From: Frankiaceae bacterium
Lineage (GTDB): Bacteria > Actinomycetota > Actinomycetes > Mycobacteriales > SCTD01
Length of the DNA: 15,273 nucleotides
Reading direction: 5' to 3'
Assembly: GCA_947479995.1 (NCBI GenBank)
Contig: CANKBT010000028.1
Span: 1 to 15,273 of the forward strand
Made by a program: the position numbers and the translations under genes. Below the pieces are notes generated by a model, which saw only the letters and a list, made by a program, of their open reading frames with translations, was not told the origin of the DNA and searched no databases. Below are positions 15,022-15,273 of this stretch, piece after piece; the stretch's first letter is position 1; every line of letters starts with the position of its first letter.

Positions 15022-15273
15022 TCAGCCCTCGCGCTGCAGGCGCTCCACCAGGGCGTCGACGGCCGCGTCGACGGCCGCGCCGGCCGCCTCGCCGCCGCTC
15101 GGCACCTGGCGGTCGGTGAGGGCGAGGAACTCCGCGACCACCGGCCGGGGCAGCGAGATGCACGCCGGGCGGCCGTACCGCTCGAGCTCGAGCCAGACGC
15201 GGTCGCGGATGTCGTCGGGCCAGATGCGCACGACGCCGTCGCCGGTGCGCTCCTCGAGCCCGTAGCGCAGGAA
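15022..15273 (-). CDS. SsgA-family sporulation/cell division regulator (partial)
   Basis: The last 83 codons are visible; the 5' part lies beyond the right edge. The sequence FLRYGLEERTGDGVVRIWP, followed by an ISLPRPVVAEFLALTDRQVP segment, follows the C-terminal half of SsgA/SsgB-like proteins (LL-x-x-GL...TG-x-G-x-VR-x-WP, then a helix ending FL-x-RT-x-x-x-VP-x-G). These actinomycete-specific proteins steer FtsZ and septum placement or spore development. Which paralogue this is cannot be said. The GTG at 15231 is internal, not the start, because the frame and homology continue to the window edge. It converges on uvrA across the hairpin region 14909-14987. Confidence 0.75.
   Translation of the reverse strand, partial: FLRYGLEERTGDGVVRIWPDDIRDRVWLELERYGRPACISLPRPVVAEFLALTDRQVPSGGEAAGAAVDAAVDALVERLQREG

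Overview
This is chromosomal DNA of a very GC-rich actinomycete (class Actinomycetia); the genus cannot be named from the sequence. The evidence is the rpsA-coaE-uvrB-(...)-MBL hydrolase-uvrA gene order known from actinobacteria such as Mycobacterium, many GTG starts, TANNNT-type promoters placed right against start codons, and an SsgA-family (actinomycete cell-division/sporulation) gene at the right edge.

Layout. 1-97: 3' end of rpsA, followed by an 18-bp perfect hairpin (110-152). 202-1409: a gene for an AbiEi-like HTH plus DUF559 (PD-(D/E)XK, Vsr-like) protein, bracketed by two 87-bp imperfect palindromic modules with identical internal geometry. 1456-4262: coaE and uvrB, both possibly leaderless. 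4343-7437: plus-strand operon of a GT4 glycosyltransferase, a class I methyltransferase and an alpha/alpha-toroid (prenyltransferase/cyclase-repeat-like) protein. 10265-7445 (minus strand): a tightly coupled five-gene operon encoding two secreted TasA/camelysin-like proteins, a SipW-type signal peptidase, a second methyltransferase and a small winged-helix-like protein; the last three junctions are identical GTGA overlaps. 10448-11233: crotonase-family protein. 11893-11237 (minus): glyoxalase II-like MBL hydrolase, divergent from uvrA (11980-14892). 14893-15021: two adjacent hairpins, the second with a 21-bp stem. 15273-15022 (minus): truncated SsgA-like gene.

How the genes work together. uvrA and uvrB give the damage-recognition half of nucleotide excision repair; coaE completes CoA synthesis. 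The GT4/methyltransferase/toroid set probably builds or modifies a glycosylated, perhaps lipid-linked, surface molecule, but its product is unknown. The SipW cassette exports small disulfide-containing fibre-type proteins.

Most noteworthy are the matched palindromic modules around the DUF559 gene, the downstream one of which encodes the protein's own C-terminus. Second is the TasA-like/SipW operon, with a possible Shine-Dalgarno-blocking hairpin at its head. No tRNA, rRNA, CRISPR array or recognisable transposase was seen.
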